A stretch of DNA of 64,000 nt from contig NC_135779.1 in NCBI RefSeq assembly GCF_028453695.1, forward strand, positions 12,846,831 through 12,910,830, given 5' to 3'. Of the stretch, positions 62,101 to 64,000 are shown in pieces. The position numbers were made by a program, and so were the translations under genes. Below the pieces are notes generated by a model that saw nothing but the letters and a program-made list of their open reading frames with translations, had not been told where the DNA came from and ran no database searches. The DNA is from Augochlora pura. Taxonomy: Eukaryota; Arthropoda; Insecta; Hymenoptera; Halictidae. The stretch's first letter is position 1. The number at the start of each line of letters is the position of its first letter.

Positions 62101-64000
62101 AAGAAACTCAACTGCGTGTTCGTACGTTCCAAAAAGCCGTGGGGCTGCGAACAACCAGTCAGCGAGCATTTTATGTTTCTTTCCGACAATAATTTCATAA
62201 AGTGTACCGACCACGAAGTCGACAGAGCGGAACCGTTCCAAAATTATACGGACACACGTCACGGACTCTGCTCTTAATTTTTCTGACGTATATGTTTATG
62301 AAGCTGAATCATATTTCGTCTTCTCATGGACCACAAAGGAGATGCGCGCTGAATTAAATGCGCGGAATGTAAACACTTGTGTCTTCTGCAGCTCGACATT
62401 TATACAAATTCGACCTCTAAATTCCTGGTTTCTTATGAATTTAAAATTTGAATCACTAAAATGTCTTTATTGAAAAAGATATCCAAACCGTTCGCAACAC
62501 TACGGTGCATTTACCAAGCCAAAAAAAGAAGTTCCAAAACCAGTAGTAGGACATGAAAACAACAGAGTGAATATACAACATAGTCATGAAGCGTTTGAGC
62601 ATCTTCTTCAATAAAGACATTTTTTAAAAATATCTCGAGATCTAATAATTTTTTTGCCATGGTACCCTAATCATTTTTTACGTAGAATGAACAGAGGAAT
62701 CGATCTGTGTAAAAAAATGCATTTCTAATTGAAGAAATGGTGTAATTGTTAATTGCACATACACTGCTGCGTCTAAACAAAATTTTTAAGGCCTACAGAT
62801 ATAGTGCTCTTCGAACCATTTATCTAGTCCACAATTGCGTGGACCACTCTGTATAATGAATATGTGTATTATAATACAGTAATAGAAATTACAGAAAGAA
62901 AATAGGAAGAAAATATAAAGATTTGCGTTACAAATAAAAACAGCAAGATCATTTATATTTCTTTAAAAATTGTAATCATCGTTAAGAAAATGAACAATTT
63001 GGTGTTCCAGTGTTTACGGAGTAGTTTACATACGTACTTGAGTAAGCGGCTACAAATCATTAAGAAGGGCAGATTGTTCGCTTTATCGATCACTATAGCA
63101 AACAAACTTTATGATCTAGAGCACCGAATCCCCCTCGTGTATGATCTGTATTGCACGTAATCTGTCGCTATAGCAACAATGGCACGATTCGGAGGCGTTG
63201 ATCTAGTTCTCTGTGAGAAGTTATTTAACGGAGCAACTTTCGGCCATAAATTTGACTACAACTTTTGGTTTCTTGGTCGGAATGTAACCGTCGGCCTCGA
63301 AGTTTCGATGGCAACTATTGGTTTCTTGGTTTAATCGCAACCAACTGTGATGTGAATAATTGTTCCCCGCGAAACTTAGCTCGGAAATTATCCTGCTTGG
63401 GATCGATCCGTTGGTAGTGAGAAATTAGGGATTTTGCTGCGTGACAAGCTGTATCGGTTAATGCAATTAAAAATATACAAAGATATAATAGCTGATAAAC
63501 ATGATATGCTACATATTCATCTGAAACATTTTTCGTTACAATTTAATATAATGATTTGTACATTGTGTCGTTTGTCTACTTGTGATATTATTTTAAGACG
63601 ATTTTAAATACTCATGTATAAATATTGAATAGATTGCATGTGAGTATGACTTCACTATAAATGATACAGTGTAATTGACTCCGTTCTTTTGATGCGTAAT
63701 AATGAATAGACGTTCTTGAATCTCGCTGCAATTTTTCAAGTAAGTATCAATATCTTACAAGAAAGTAATAAGTGAAAAAAAGTAATAAATGAAAAATTCG
63801 ATTTACATGTCGCATATATTTCTTAAGCGTCTAGTTATACAATAGTAGTTCATTTAGATCCGTTACAGAATTTATAATGTTCCAACTTTAAGTTATAATT
63901 ATGTCATCGGGATAAGATTACGGTGCCTGTGTAAATATTAATAATGACAATATCAATACCAAAAGATAATAAAACTGAGGCTTACCAATAATCACAAGAC
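59160..64000. other. No gene seen, AT-rich
   Basis: AT-rich throughout with a mixed-composition patch at 61.93-62.4 kb and another at 63.2-63.45 kb. A donor-like GTAAGC on the minus strand at 63994..63989 is too little to call an exon. Confidence 0.45.

Noticed and set aside
1..64000. tRNA, rRNA and snRNA genes
   Set aside because: I looked for T-arm boxes (GGTTCGA-type) and cloverleaf context and found none that hold; a covariance-model search would be needed to exclude them.

Overview
This is insect nuclear DNA, most likely hymenopteran (bee, ant or wasp; this is inference). It has an AT-rich background with islands of CpG-rich sequence, arthropod-style core-promoter elements, very long introns, and many small TTAA-bounded inverted-repeat elements. 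There is no prokaryotic organisation. No open frame in the window encodes a recognisable full-length protein.

One protein gene can be supported. It runs on the minus strand from a promoter near 32,310 down past position 1. Reading down the minus strand: TATA box and initiator (TSS about 32,280), a 45-nt non-coding exon (32280..32236), a start-codon/signal-peptide exon (32044..31947), a CAP-domain exon (19402..19266), and a second CAP-domain exon (151..6). The last splice donor is the first five bases of the window, so the rest of the gene lies outside. All junctions have GT/AG signals and the coding phases match (1/1, then 0/0). The product is a secreted CAP-superfamily protein (CRISP / antigen-5 / venom-allergen-like). 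Only about 365 coding bases occupy 32 kb, with introns of about 12.5 and 19.1 kb, so single-ORF scanning misses the gene.

From 1 to 32 kb the window is therefore mostly intron. From 32.3 to 64 kb I see upstream or intergenic DNA with no recognised gene. Both halves carry non-coding repeats. There are about a dozen TTAA-flanked, piggyBac-like MITEs from several families. Several of these, though unrelated in sequence, carry 10-18 bp palindromes with an (A)TAT(A)-type centre. Other elements are a probable 608-bp solo LTR (51384..51991), a decayed Tc1/mariner transposase (about 44.05-44.35 kb), several long hairpins or inverted duplications (36.95, 43.5, 47.6 and 55.15 kb), minisatellites (4.1, 7.5, 11.8, 32.5 and 55.4 kb), and a (CT)n tract at 56.2 kb.

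The least explained signals are two adjacent hairpins at 55.15-55.36 kb that have different stems but the same 21-nt loop, and the recurrence of central-AT palindromes in otherwise unrelated TTAA elements. Boundaries of repeats were found by eye; base composition statements are approximate.
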